Below, piece by piece: positions 39,101 to 48,628 of a stretch of 64,000 bases of DNA. Both the position numbers and the translations under genes were made by a program. Under the pieces are notes generated by a model that was not told the DNA's origin, did no database searches, and saw nothing but the letters and a program-made list of their open reading frames with translations. Position 1 is the first letter of the stretch, and each line of letters begins with the position of its first letter. The DNA is from Sphingomonadales bacterium (GTDB lineage Bacteria > Pseudomonadota > Alphaproteobacteria > Sphingomonadales > Sphingomonadaceae): NCBI GenBank assembly GCA_028289885.1, contig JAQGKX010000109.1, forward strand, positions 1-64,000, written 5' to 3'.

Positions 39101-40272
39101 TCGGCATCGACCCGCGCGCGACCTTCTGCATGAAGGCCCTCGACGACCGTTGCCCCGAACCCGATCGCGGCGGCGTCGAGTTTATAATCGACGAGTGGCC
39201 GCGCGAACGCACCATCGAGCAGCAATCCGATCCGCACGTCACGCCCGTTCAAATTCGGTGCAATCGCGCCCGGCGTCAGCAGGCGGGCATCGACTTTCAG
39301 TGCCGCGAATTGCGACCTGGCGAGGTCGATGACGCCGTTCGATGTCACAACCAACGCATCGGATTTGAGCAGGATACGCATATCGGCGCGCCGGTTGTCC
39401 AAGGTCGCAGCGGCATCGATATAGAGGTTCGGCGCGGTCAGGCGCTCGACCGGACCCGACAGGATCAGCCCCGGGCGCGTCGGGCCCTTCACTGTGAACG
39501 CTCCAGATCGTGCGGTGACGGCGAGATCGGCAAGCGGCTGCCCCCCGAGCGAAGCCTTTGTCGCACCCGCCCAGTTCGCCCAGCTTCCGCGACCCGCGAC
39601 GCTGGCGACCAGTGGCGCTTTCAGGCCCGCAAGCTGCGTCACGACCCCGCCCGCCGGAGCGTTGAGCCGCGCATCGATGATCAGGCGATTGTCGTCGGGA
39701 ACCGCGTCGAGGTTGAAAGCCAGCCGGTCGCCCGCCGTCGAGCCCGCCGTCCCGACGATTTGCGCGCGGCGGTCGGCAATTCTGGCCCGCGTATCGATGG
39801 CGACAACGCGCTGCGCTCCCGTCACCGGGGCTTCGAGGACGAGGCGGTCGATCTTCAGCCGTCCGATGTCGATGTCGAGATCGGGCAGCGTCGGGGCGTT
39901 GGGGTCCGATGGCACCGGTTTTAGTTGCGGCAGGCGGCTGACCTCGATCAGCGGGACCATTGCCGAACGAACATCGACATGGCTGGAAACGAACGCGAAA
40001 GGCCGCCAGTCGAGCCTTATTTCCGGCGCCGTGGCGAAGACGCCCTTGTCATCAAAGACACGCAGGTTCCGGACGATCAGGTCGCCGTACAGCGAGCCAT
40101 CGAGTTGCCCCACCTCAAACCGCAATCCCGATGCCAGCGAATATGCCGCGATCCGGTTAGCGACGAACTTGCGGCCGGGTCCGGTGTTGAGCCCAAACAG
40201 CACCGCTCCGAACAGGACCAGCAAGCCGACGAGCGTAAAGCCCACCCATTTGGCAATCCGGCGACCGGTCAA
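36124..40272 (-). CDS. tamB: Translocation and assembly module TamB
   Basis: Very long beta-rich protein, N-terminal TM, C-terminal DUF490-type LRVGGTSAAPIVTGDVDLVRGTYSFAGRRFDL; overlaps tamA. Confidence 0.9.
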   Translation of the reverse strand: MTGRRIAKWVGFTLVGLLVLFGAVLFGLNTGPGRKFVANRIAAYSLASGLRFEVGQLDGSLYGDLIVRNLRVFDDKGVFATAPEIRLDWRPFAFVSSHVDVRSAMVPLIEVSRLPQLKPVPSDPNAPTLPDLDIDIGRLKIDRLVLEAPVTGAQRVVAIDTRARIADRRAQIVGTAGSTAGDRLAFNLDAVPDDNRLIIDARLNAPAGGVVTQLAGLKAPLVASVAGRGSWANWAGATKASLGGQPLADLAVTARSGAFTVKGPTRPGLILSGPVERLTAPNLYIDAAATLDNRRADMRILLKSDALVVTSNGVIDLARSQFAALKVDARLLTPGAIAPNLNGRDVRIGLLLDGAFARPLVDYKLDAAAIGFGATVVEGLHAEGRARVDADHIMIPVAARARRVSGLNATAGGLLTNLAINGQFAVTGRSILSDNLKIRSDKVDATAIVVADLVKGIYRGALKGRVNDYLINGVGRINLNTDVKLVTVPSGGFGLTGHVIAQTVRIFNKSASDFLGGPAIVNADIGFDPQGTIAVRNLRLNAPSFRILSGEGSYRSDGRVAFTSAASSKQYGPLLLTVTGTATQPLIHLKAARPNVGVQLTNVDAVVRGTGGGYAIKATGGSPYGPFNADVLVRAGKGPLAVDINRARFANIDFAGRIVQTSAGPFAGRLTANGAGVAGLVTLAAQGKIQRADINASASNARIPGANPITIDRAIVRAVAILYPNAPSIVGDVQVAGLRQGNFVVQTARAKIDYRAGRGSAQAVASGSNGAPFQIAVNARLSPNLYTVAAQGRVNALAFRLAQPAVIRANRGVYTLAPTMIALKQGRILVAGRYGNGMDAQARFQNLDLSLLNSFAAGAGVGGKATGTLHYTQSSATAQPSADLRLDVAGFTRSGAAIVSTPVDIAAIGQLRPDSAALNALIRRNGAVIGRMQARLQPLAAGSSLSARLMNANLGGGIRYNGPAETLWSLSGIADQQLSGPIGIAADFGGRVSQPQITGIVRANNLTYDNETYGTRIRAIRLSGRFTNDRFEIGQFAGQAGDGTIEAKGSVGFAANSGFPIHLFSILDNARLARSDALGATVSGTLAVTNDRRNGALIKGDLRLPEVRYEVIRQGAAEISELSGVRRRGALPPQPASATSGAPGLFKLDLRIRADRRVFVSGMGLEAEWSTDLRVGGTSAAPIVTGDVDLVRGTYSFAGRRFDLDTSSKIIFRGGTTINPELAIAASTTINGVTATINITGTAQRPAIVFGSTPTLPQDEILSRLLFGTSVTSLSATQALQLAAALNSLRGSGGGLNPLGKLRSATGIDRLRILGADQATGRGTAVAAGKYISNNIYIEIVTDAKGFTATQLQISLSKALSILSQAGGSGGTNATIRYSKDF

Positions 40273-42383
40273 AACGCCTGCCCAATCGAGATATAAAGCG
40301 TGATCTTCGATTCACCTGCCCGGCGTGCGATCGGCGTGGCGACATCGACGCGCAGCGGGCCGAAATTTGTGTACAGTCGCCCGCCGATACCTGCGCCATA
40401 ACGAAGCCCGGAAAAGCTCGGCATCGTGCTGCTCGTGACCTGTCCGGCATCGAAGAAAGGCACGATGCCATAGTCGCCGAAGCGGTAGCGCGCCTCGACT
40501 GCGAATTCGGTCAGGCCGCGTCCCCCGATTGGGTTGTTGTCGGCATCGCGCGGCCCCAGTTCCTGATAGCCATAGCCGCGCACCGACCCGCCACCGCCCG
40601 CGTATAACCGCCGCGATGGCGCGATGGCGTCGCGGCTGGCTCCGGTGATCGTCCCGAACCGTGCCCGGCCCGCAAGCACAAGGCTGTTGGCGACCGGATA
40701 ATATACGCTGCCGTCGATCTGGGCGCGGACATAGGTGTTGGTGCCGCCGCCGGCATTGGCGCGCTGGGAAAACTCGGGGCTGACCCGGGCGAGCAAACGA
40801 AATCCCTTGGTCGGGTTGAGGATATTGTCCGAACGGTCATAACCGATCTGGCCCGGCAAGGCGGCGATGAAATAGGTGCCATCATCCTGCAGGCGGGTCG
40901 GATCGGCGCGCTTCTCGTTCGTGGCGATCAGTTCGAAGCCGTAAGCATAGGTCCAGCGTTTCTGCCAGATCGGCGTGGAATCGCGCGAGATGCGACCGCT
41001 AAGCGTCGCCGTCGTCGCTTCATAGGCGTCGAAATTGTCATGCTCGCCACGCAGGGTCAGCTGGACTGTGCGGTCGCGCTTGCCCGCATTGGACCGGCGG
41101 AAAGTCACACCAGCGCCCTGTTGTTGCGTACCGGCGATGACGTCGGCCACCAGCGCACCCTCGGGCGGCAACAGGTTGCGGTGGGTGAAACTGCCCTGCA
41201 GCTTGAAGCCTTCGCCAGTGCCGTAGCCCGCGCTGCCCGCCAGTGTCTTTGCCGGACCTGCCTGCTGGCGCACGAGAAGGTCGACAATCCCGGTGCCGTC
41301 GGCGTTAGTGCGGCCTGTCTTGACCGGTTCCACCGCGACCGAGGCCAGCAGGCCGGTCGCCACCATCGCCTCGCGCAGATCCTCGACCCGGCGACTGTCG
41401 TACAGCTGGCCGGGCTTGAACCGTGACAGCACCTCGACATGGTGCGCGTCGAAGGCAGTCTTGCCGGTCGTGGCGATGGTCCCGAACGAGGATCGCGGCC
41501 CGGCATCGACCGGCAATGTATAGTCGCCAACTGGCAGGCGATCGTCGAGAAGTATGTCGCGTTGCCCCACCACGACGAACGGATAGCCTTGTTGCGGAAG
41601 GCGCAGGCTGACCCCCGCCTCGGCACCCTCGATCGCGGCGGCGACGATATCATCGCCCGCCTTGAGTTGCAGCGCCTCGCGCGCGAGGCCGGGGGGCTGG
41701 GTCGCTGCCCCGGTGATCGTAATGTCGCGCAATTTGTACCGCGATCCGGGCACCGCCGTGACGACAGCCGTGACGCGGTCGGGGTTCTTGGGATCAGGCG
41801 CGACGTTCGATGTTGCGCTGCCGTCGTAATAGCCTTCTGATTTCATCAGGCGAACAGCAAGCGCCTCGTCTTCGCGCGCACGGGCCGCGATAACCGCGCC
41901 GTTCGCCGCCTTGCCGTCGCCCTTTGCAAGCGCGGAGAGGCTTCGGAAACGGCCTTCCAGATCGATCAATTTCAGGCCATCGACAGCCACCGAATAGCGC
42001 ACGAGCGCGGGTTTGTCGGCCGCCGCAGCTGCGGTCGAGGGCGGCGGCGTCGTCACGTCGAACGAAGCGATGGGCGGGAGCGGCTGGGACAAGCCAGGGT
42101 CGGTCGCCGGCTGTCGATCGACGGGCATCGGGGTCTGGTCGATCGGTGTAAGTGGCGCGTTGATAGCAGGGTCGATCGGAGGGAGCGCCGCATTGAACTG
42201 CGCATCGGGAACGATCTCGGCAGGTTTTTGGGCGCTGGACCCATCACGCGTTTGTGCGTTGGCCTGGCAGCAGACCGACAGCGCCGCCACGCCGAATGAA
42301 ATCAGTAATTTACAGACCGCCACTCCGGCAGTTCCCCTTATTCCGAGTTCAGAACCCGGTCTTTGCGTGAAGGTTCCCGCCAC
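40269..42383 (-). CDS. tamA: Autotransporter assembly complex protein TamA (BamA/Omp85-like)
   Basis: POTRA-like region, barrel with RRLYAGGGGSVRGYGYQELGPRD, ends TLYISIGQAF. Confidence 0.9.
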   Translation of the reverse strand: MAGTFTQRPGSELGIRGTAGVAVCKLLISFGVAALSVCCQANAQTRDGSSAQKPAEIVPDAQFNAALPPIDPAINAPLTPIDQTPMPVDRQPATDPGLSQPLPPIASFDVTTPPPSTAAAAADKPALVRYSVAVDGLKLIDLEGRFRSLSALAKGDGKAANGAVIAARAREDEALAVRLMKSEGYYDGSATSNVAPDPKNPDRVTAVVTAVPGSRYKLRDITITGAATQPPGLAREALQLKAGDDIVAAAIEGAEAGVSLRLPQQGYPFVVVGQRDILLDDRLPVGDYTLPVDAGPRSSFGTIATTGKTAFDAHHVEVLSRFKPGQLYDSRRVEDLREAMVATGLLASVAVEPVKTGRTNADGTGIVDLLVRQQAGPAKTLAGSAGYGTGEGFKLQGSFTHRNLLPPEGALVADVIAGTQQQGAGVTFRRSNAGKRDRTVQLTLRGEHDNFDAYEATTATLSGRISRDSTPIWQKRWTYAYGFELIATNEKRADPTRLQDDGTYFIAALPGQIGYDRSDNILNPTKGFRLLARVSPEFSQRANAGGGTNTYVRAQIDGSVYYPVANSLVLAGRARFGTITGASRDAIAPSRRLYAGGGGSVRGYGYQELGPRDADNNPIGGRGLTEFAVEARYRFGDYGIVPFFDAGQVTSSTMPSFSGLRYGAGIGGRLYTNFGPLRVDVATPIARRAGESKITLYISIGQAF

Positions 42384-42443
42384 CTGAGATAAGCTGGTTT
42401 GAGGAAGCGCGGTCGTCCATAAACAAATAGTTCGCGCTGCACA

Positions 42444-43085
42444 CTATGGTGTCGCGCGACTATTCTCCGCTGGGATGACGAGGGCGACGAGTGCTTCGGC
42501 AGCCACGCCGATCAGGGCACCGACCAGCACGTCGCTGGCGAAATGAGCGGCGCGGGGCAATTGCACGGCTGCAGCCGCTGCGGCGGCGGTGTAGCCAATT
42601 CGGGCGCTTTTCGGAAAGTCGCGCGCAACCGCCCGGGCGACGGCCACGGCTCCCGCTGTATGACCCGATGGAAAGCTGTTCTCGCCCTTTGCGTGGCTGG
42701 TGCCTATTCTGGCGTGATAATCGTCGCCACCGAGCATCACGGATGGCCGGGTCCTGTCGATCCTGTGTTTTACAAAGGACTTCATCCGGGTGGCGAGCAG
42801 ATGGCTGGCCAGCATGCGGACCCCCGTGCGCGCCATATGACCGCGCCCGAGCATGACGCCTGCGGCCATCGTCAGCGCCGATATGGCAATCAGTGGTGGC
42901 TGGTCGGCAAGGTCGCTGACCGTGCCGATAGCTTTTACTATCGGTGTATCGCGTTTCGCCCCGGCGGCGCGTGCGACCTTGCGGTCCACGCTCTCGATCT
43001 TTGCAACCTTGTTTCTGGCTGCTGGCTTTTTAACGTTCACTCTCACGCCTCCCTGCATGCAGCATAAAGCGCACGGGGTGGTCAA
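42444..43085 (-). CDS. PAP2 family phosphatase
   Basis: KHRIDRTRP, SFPSGHTAGAVAVA, RAAHFASDVLVGALIG. Confidence 0.85.
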   Translation of the reverse strand: MTTPCALCCMQGGVRVNVKKPAARNKVAKIESVDRKVARAAGAKRDTPIVKAIGTVSDLADQPPLIAISALTMAAGVMLGRGHMARTGVRMLASHLLATRMKSFVKHRIDRTRPSVMLGGDDYHARIGTSHAKGENSFPSGHTAGAVAVARAVARDFPKSARIGYTAAAAAAAVQLPRAAHFASDVLVGALIGVAAEALVALVIPAENSRATP

Positions 43086-43158
43086 AGGGTGCGTGTCTCT
43101 TGTTGAAACATCCGCGCGGGCGGAGCTTCACGCGCCAGACTGCCCGCCTTGCAGTCGA

Positions 43159-43329
43159 TTATTGCCGTGTCGCGACACCAGGTGACGTGACCTCGGCGAT
43201 GAGTGCGTTGAAGCAGGTCGCCATCGCCCGATGTGCTTCGGCTATACATGGGTCGCGTTCCCGCGCGGCCGCCTCAAATTCCGATTTTGCACGCACGATG
43301 CAATATTTGAGTAGAGTCGATTTCGCCAT
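43159..43329 (-). CDS. Small hypothetical protein, 56 aa (below the ORF-track cutoff)
   Basis: Minus-strand ATG at 43329 to TAA at 43159: MAKSTLLKYCIVRAKSEFEAAARERDPCIAEAHRAMATCFNALIAEVTSPGVATRQ. Confidence 0.5.
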   Translation of the reverse strand: MAKSTLLKYCIVRAKSEFEAAARERDPCIAEAHRAMATCFNALIAEVTSPGVATRQ

Positions 43330-43505
43330 AACGGTCCCCCGACCATAGCTGGAGCACTTAAAGTCTCTCTGTCATTGGCGACTCGCGTTAACTGCCGCCA
43401 CTATCGCAAGGTACGCAATCGGACGGGACCATTCTGTTCGTTATCGCACAATCAGAATCAAGATTACGCAACTTACGCAAAACCGCTGGCTTGTGTTAGT
43501 CAGCC

Positions 43506-44225
43506 TCAATCAACCTTGGCCGCAGGTGCCAGAGCGTTGGCGACGAGCGGCGCGACTTTGGCCACGATGATATCGATTCCCCGGGCATTGGGGTGCACGT
43601 GATCGGGCAGCACCAGCTGCGGGTTGCCGACGACCCCATCGAGAAAGAACGGGTATAATTTTGCTTCGAAGTTTTTCGCAAGATCGGCGTAGATCGGGTT
43701 GAAACTATTGGCATATTCGCGACCCATGTTGGGGGCGGCAATCATGCCCGTCAGCATGATCGGGATGCCGCGCCGTCTCAATTCGGTACAGATCGCCGTG
43801 AGATTGATGCGCGTTTCCTTTGGGTCGATTCCGCGCAGCATGTCGTTGCCGCCGAGGTTGACCATGAACAGGTCGGGCTTCCGCGTCAGGCCATCAAGGG
43901 TGAAGGCAAGGCGCCTCAAGCCGGCGGAACTGGTGTCGCCTGACACGCCCGCATTCTGGACGGTCACCGATATCCCGCGCGCGACCAGTGTCCTTTGCAG
44001 CTCGGACGGGAAGCTCTCCTTCGGCAACACGCCATAGCCCGCGTAGAGACTGTCGCCGAACGCCACGACCAGTTTCGTGTTGGCCGTCGTCGCGGGGGTG
44101 GTCACGGCTTCGGGGGTAGCGGTCATGACGTTTGCCGATCTATTTTCGTCCGAACAGCCCCCCAACGCTTGGAGCATGGCGAGTGCCACCACATATGGGA
44201 AAAACTTCAACGCCAAGTCACTCAC
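43506..44225 (-). CDS. Arylesterase / SGNH hydrolase (TesA-like)
   Basis: LVVAFGDSLYAGYGVLPKESFPSELQRTL, VNLGGNDMLRGIDP, LPDHVHPNARGIDIIV. Confidence 0.9.
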   Translation of the reverse strand: MSDLALKFFPYVVALAMLQALGGCSDENRSANVMTATPEAVTTPATTANTKLVVAFGDSLYAGYGVLPKESFPSELQRTLVARGISVTVQNAGVSGDTSSAGLRRLAFTLDGLTRKPDLFMVNLGGNDMLRGIDPKETRINLTAICTELRRRGIPIMLTGMIAAPNMGREYANSFNPIYADLAKNFEAKLYPFFLDGVVGNPQLVLPDHVHPNARGIDIIVAKVAPLVANALAPAAKVD

Positions 44226-44231
44226 TCCAGG

Positions 44232-44930
44232 ATGCAGGTCATCTCAGCCAACGATATCGCAATCCGTGCACGTAATGTCACCCTGACGCTGGGAACCGCC
44301 GACGCTCCGACAGAGATATTAAAGGGTATCGACCTCGATATCGAGTGCGGGGCCAGTGTCGCGATCCTCGGGCCATCGGGGTCGGGCAAGTCCTCGCTGA
44401 TGGCGATCCTGTCGGGACTGGAACAGGCGAGCGGCGGCGAGGTCGTCGTGACCGGCATTTCATATCGTGGCCTGAGCGAGGATGCGCTGGCCCGGGCGCG
44501 GCGCGGGCGGATCGGGATCGTCCTGCAGAGTTTCCATCTGCTGCCGACCATGACCGCGCTGGAAAACGTCGCGGTGCCGCTGGAACTGGCAGGGGTCGCC
44601 GCCGCCTTTGCGCGCGCGGAGAGCGAGTTGGAGGCGGTCGGGCTTGGCCATCGGATCGCGCATTACCCGGCACAGCTTTCGGGTGGCGAACAACAGCGCG
44701 TGGCCATTGCGCGCGCGGTTGCGGGGCGGCCAGAGATCGTCTTTGCCGACGAACCGACCGGTAACCTCGACGGGGCCACCAGCGGCGCGATCATCGACCT
44801 GTTGTTCGCGCGGCAGGCGGCGGCGGGCGCGACGCTGCTGATCATCACGCACGATCCGGCGCTGGCAGGGCGGTGCGACCGCATCCTCGAAATGCAGGAC
44901 GGACGAATCGTGGCGGACCGCGCCGCGTGA
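44232..44930 (+). CDS. ABC transporter ATP-binding protein (YbbA-like)
   Basis: ILGPSGSGKSSLMAILSGLEQ, YPAQLSGGEQQRVAIARAVAGRPEIVFADEPTGNLD; divergent from TesA-like gene. Confidence 0.93.
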   Translation: MQVISANDIAIRARNVTLTLGTADAPTEILKGIDLDIECGASVAILGPSGSGKSSLMAILSGLEQASGGEVVVTGISYRGLSEDALARARRGRIGIVLQSFHLLPTMTALENVAVPLELAGVAAAFARAESELEAVGLGHRIAHYPAQLSGGEQQRVAIARAVAGRPEIVFADEPTGNLDGATSGAIIDLLFARQAAAGATLLIITHDPALAGRCDRILEMQDGRIVADRAA

Positions 44931-47452
44931 CCGACACACAGACGCTGGGATGGGCGGCAAGCTGGAAAATTGCCCGACGCGATCTTCATGCCGGATTTCG
45001 CGGGCTGCGACTGTTGTTCGTGTGCCTGTTGCTCGGCGTCACGACGCTGGCCGCGATCGGCAGCCTGACCGCGTCGATCACGGGCGAATTGTCGGCAAGG
45101 GGCCGCACATTGCTGGGCGGCGATATCGAAGTCGCCATGACGCAGCGTCAGGCATCGACGACCGAACATGCCGCGCTTGCCGCGCTCGGGCAGGTCAGCG
45201 ACACGATCCGCACGCGCGCGATGGCACGGGGTCCGGTTCCTAGCGGCGCACCCGGCGCGGTGCTGACCGAAATAAAGGGCGTCGATGCGGCGTACCCGCT
45301 CTATGGCAGACTGACGCTCGCGCACGGCCCATATCGCCAACTGGCCAGCGATCAGGTCCTGATCGACCGCTCGCTTGCCGATCGTCTCCTGCTTCGGACA
45401 GGCGGGACGCTCCATTACGGCGAGGCTGATTTCCGCATTGTGGACGTTATAGCTGCCGAACCTGATCGCGTCGGAGAAGGCTTCACGCTCGGTCCGGTCG
45501 CCATCGTATCGATGGACGGACTGCAGCGGACGAAACTGCTGCAACCGGGTGCGCTGTATGAGACGAAATATCGGATCAGACTGAAGCCCGGCATCGAACC
45601 AACCGGAGCGATGGAGGCCCTGAAAGCGCGTTACCCATCTGCTGGCTGGGAGTATAAGCATCGCGACCGCGCCGCGCCGGGTGCGGCGCGCTTTTTCGAG
45701 CGCATGGGGCAATTCCTGTCGCTGATCGGACTGGCGGCGCTGGTAATTGCGGGCATCGGCGTCAGCAACGGGGTCGCATCCTATCTCGCCTTGAAGCGCG
45801 ACGGCATCGCGACGCTGAAAATCCTCGGCGCGACCTCTGGCGACATTGCCCGCATCTACCTTATGCAGATCGGCGTCGTTGCGTTTCTGGCGGTCGTTGT
45901 CGGCCTGTTGCTGGGAGCCATACTACCTGTGGCGCTGATTACGCTCGCGCGCGACATATTGCCGGTCCAGCCCGGTGTCGGGTTTTACCCGATCCCGCTG
46001 ACCGTCAGTGCCGCCTACGGCCTGCTGATCGCGCTCGCCTTCGCCCTGCCGCCACTGGCGCGAGCCCGGATGCAGCCTGCAGCGGCGCAGTTTCGCGGCA
46101 ATGTGGACGACACGCCGCGTCTCGACCGTCGCACGATGGTGATGGTTGCCGTTGCCGCCCTGCTGGTCGTCGCGCTCGCCCTCGGCACTGCGCGCGATCC
46201 GCTTTTTGCCGGGGTCGTGCTTGGGTCGGTCGCGGGCGTGCTGTTGCTTTTGCTCGGCATCGGCTCGGCGATCCGCTGGCTGGCGATCCGCATGCCGCGC
46301 CCGCGTGGGCCATTGCTGCGGCTGGCGCTGGCGAACCTCCATCGACCGGGGGCGCAGACCGTTGCGCTGGTCATCGCACTCGGCCTCGCGCTGACGTTGT
46401 TCGTGACGCTGGCCGCCATTCAGACCAGCCTGAATGCAGAGATCACGCGGACAGTGCCGCAAAAGGCCCCTAATCAGTTCGTGCTCGACATCCCGTCGGA
46501 ATCACGTGGCCAGTTCGTGCAAATCGTTCACCGTGCTGCGCCCGAGGCCCAGTTGAATATCGTGCCGTCATTGCGCGGGACGATCGTCGCTTACGGTGGC
46601 CAGCGCGTTGCCGACCTGAAAGAGATACCAAGGGAGGCGTGGTTCCTGCGCGGCGAACGCGGCGTGACCTATAGCGACGTGTTGCCGCAGGGCAGCGACC
46701 TGACTGCAGGCAAATGGTGGCCGCGCGACTATGCAGGACCGCCGCTCGTCTCGCTCGATCAGGCCGCCGCCGACATATTGAAGCTGAAGATCGGTGATAC
46801 GATAACGGTGAGCGTCTTGGGGCGCGAGATCGAGGCGCGGATCGAGTCGTTGCGCAAGGTCAACTGGGATACGATGGGCTTCAACTATGTGCTGGTGTTT
46901 TCGCCGAACGCTTTGGAGGCGGCACCGCATAGCCTGACCTCCACGATCACCATTGCGGCGGCGCATGAAGGTGCGGTGGCCCGCGCATTGCTCGCGGCGT
47001 TCCCATCGGCGTCGATCATCGCAGTCAGCGAAGTCATCGGACAGGTGCGGACCTTGCTCGACCAGATGGCGACGGCCATCGTGCTATCCGCGTCGGTGGC
47101 GATCCTCGCCGGGATCGCGGTGCTGATCGGCGCGATTGCCGCGTCCCGCCAGACGCGCAGTTATGACAGCGTCATCCTGAAGACTTTGGGGGCGACGCGG
47201 TGGCAGATTCTTGGCGCGCAGGGTCTGGAATATGCCCTGCTCGCGGCGCTGCTGGCGACCGTCGCATTCGTGCTGGGGACCGGTGCCGCATGGTATGTGA
47301 TCGTCGAGATTTTCAAGTTCACCTGGGCGCCCGACTGGTGGGTCGTGCTGGGGACTCTTGCGGGCGGGGCGGTGCTGACGCTCGGTATCGGGCTGCTCGG
47401 ATCGTTGCCGCTGCTGTCGATACGCCCGGCGCAGGCTTTGCGCCGAATGTAG
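44927..47452 (+). CDS. ABC transporter permease, FtsX-like (YbbP-like)
   Basis: GTG start overlaps upstream stop; ARRDLHAGFRGLRLLFVCLLLGVTTLAAIGSL, multi-TM FtsX topology, ends LLSIRPAQALRRM. Confidence 0.9.
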   Translation: MTDTQTLGWAASWKIARRDLHAGFRGLRLLFVCLLLGVTTLAAIGSLTASITGELSARGRTLLGGDIEVAMTQRQASTTEHAALAALGQVSDTIRTRAMARGPVPSGAPGAVLTEIKGVDAAYPLYGRLTLAHGPYRQLASDQVLIDRSLADRLLLRTGGTLHYGEADFRIVDVIAAEPDRVGEGFTLGPVAIVSMDGLQRTKLLQPGALYETKYRIRLKPGIEPTGAMEALKARYPSAGWEYKHRDRAAPGAARFFERMGQFLSLIGLAALVIAGIGVSNGVASYLALKRDGIATLKILGATSGDIARIYLMQIGVVAFLAVVVGLLLGAILPVALITLARDILPVQPGVGFYPIPLTVSAAYGLLIALAFALPPLARARMQPAAAQFRGNVDDTPRLDRRTMVMVAVAALLVVALALGTARDPLFAGVVLGSVAGVLLLLLGIGSAIRWLAIRMPRPRGPLLRLALANLHRPGAQTVALVIALGLALTLFVTLAAIQTSLNAEITRTVPQKAPNQFVLDIPSESRGQFVQIVHRAAPEAQLNIVPSLRGTIVAYGGQRVADLKEIPREAWFLRGERGVTYSDVLPQGSDLTAGKWWPRDYAGPPLVSLDQAAADILKLKIGDTITVSVLGREIEARIESLRKVNWDTMGFNYVLVFSPNALEAAPHSLTSTITIAAAHEGAVARALLAAFPSASIIAVSEVIGQVRTLLDQMATAIVLSASVAILAGIAVLIGAIAASRQTRSYDSVILKTLGATRWQILGAQGLEYALLAALLATVAFVLGTGAAWYVIVEIFKFTWAPDWWVVLGTLAGGAVLTLGIGLLGSLPLLSIRPAQALRRM

Positions 47453-47461
47453 CCAGTCGGG

Positions 47462-48391
47462 TCAGGGAACTCCGGGCAGGGGAGGCGGCGTCGGCACAGG
47501 TGCTACCTTGCTGCGTTTGCGATGGAGTTCGTCGATGGCCGCCTGACGACTCCGCAGATAATCCTCGCGCGTCTTTGCATAAGGATCGCTGCCCTCATGC
47601 AATGCCTGCAATTTTTCATCAAATTCGGCGCGCTGGTCGAGCGAACTGAAGACGCCGATCGAAATCGCGTAAACCGGTTTGTTGAAGGGTGATCCCGCAA
47701 CCGCAGGCAGTACGAGCCGGTCGAGATTGTCGCCGAGCAGGTCGCGCAAATCGGTCGGTCCGAAAATCGGCAGGTAGAAAAACGGTCCGGGCTTTACGCC
47801 GTAAAAGCCCAGCGTGTTGCCAAGGCCGTTGCGGCGACGGGGAAGGTGGAACGGTTTTTTGCGGGCAACATCGAACAGTCCCGCAGCACCGAGCGTGGAG
47901 TTGACGCCGAAACGGCCAACGGTTTCAAATGCCTTGCCGATCTTGTGCTGCAACAGGAAGTTCAGGAAAACCACCGGCTCGCGCAGATTGTTAAGGACGT
48001 TGCGGATGCCGCTGCGGAGCGGGTCCGGGAGAATACGCTGGTAGGTCAGCGCGATCGGGCGAACGATGGCCCGGTCGACCGACTGGGTGATCTCGAACGA
48101 TTTGGCGTTCAAAGCCTGAAGCGGATCGCCGGGAGGGGCGGGGGCCCGCGCCTGTACGACGATCTCGGTTTCACCGGTCGCGTTGTGGGCGGCAACGGGC
48201 GGTTTGGGAACCGTAGGAACGACCACGACGGCGGGCGGCGTTGGAACGGGGCTGATGGTCTCGGCCGATGGCGCAACGGGGGTTGCCGCCTGTTCAACCG
48301 CCTGAGCGACCGGTGCTTCCGGACGCACCTCTGCCGCCTCAACCGGCGATCCGGCCAGCAGCAGCGCATAGGTTAGTGATGGACCGATCAT
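47462..48391 (-). CDS. MlaA (VacJ) family lipoprotein-like protein
   Basis: DPLQALNAKSFEITQSVDRAIVRPIALTYQRILPDPLRSGIRNVLNNLREPVVFLNFLLQ, LGFYGVKPGPFFYLPIFGPTDLRD. Confidence 0.9.
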   Translation of the reverse strand: MIGPSLTYALLLAGSPVEAAEVRPEAPVAQAVEQAATPVAPSAETISPVPTPPAVVVVPTVPKPPVAAHNATGETEIVVQARAPAPPGDPLQALNAKSFEITQSVDRAIVRPIALTYQRILPDPLRSGIRNVLNNLREPVVFLNFLLQHKIGKAFETVGRFGVNSTLGAAGLFDVARKKPFHLPRRRNGLGNTLGFYGVKPGPFFYLPIFGPTDLRDLLGDNLDRLVLPAVAGSPFNKPVYAISIGVFSSLDQRAEFDEKLQALHEGSDPYAKTREDYLRSRQAAIDELHRKRSKVAPVPTPPPLPGVP

Positions 48392-48628
48392 CCGCCTGTC
48401 CCGGGCAGAATAATTATGACGACACCAATACTGATACTCTCATGTGCTTTCCCAGGTCATCATGAAAAGCCTGAAGGCGATTCCCGAGTCTCGTTTCGTC
48501 GAACAGCGTTGGATTTCCAGCTTCGCCGTGTGGCCGGAGCCTCGCGGTGTCGCCTGCTCCCACGGCATGGCCGACGCTGACATATTATTGTAACCTTGGC
48601 CAAGGGAAACCGCAACCTCGGTCAGCGA

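Noticed and set aside
37654-39924. 756-aa + strand ORF opposite tamB
   Set aside because: Arg/Asp/Gly-rich shadow translation of a GC-rich coding strand; no family motifs; the minus-strand TamB frame is convincing.
42427-42463. Imperfect hairpin aatagttcgcg...cgcgcgactatt near the end of the PAP2 gene
   Set aside because: Bulged stem, partly coding and without a T-tract; insufficient to call a terminator.
48463-48594. 43-aa ORF MKSLKAIPESRFVEQRWISSFAVWPEPRGVACSHGMADADILL
   Set aside because: Too short, no clear ribosome binding site or family resemblance.
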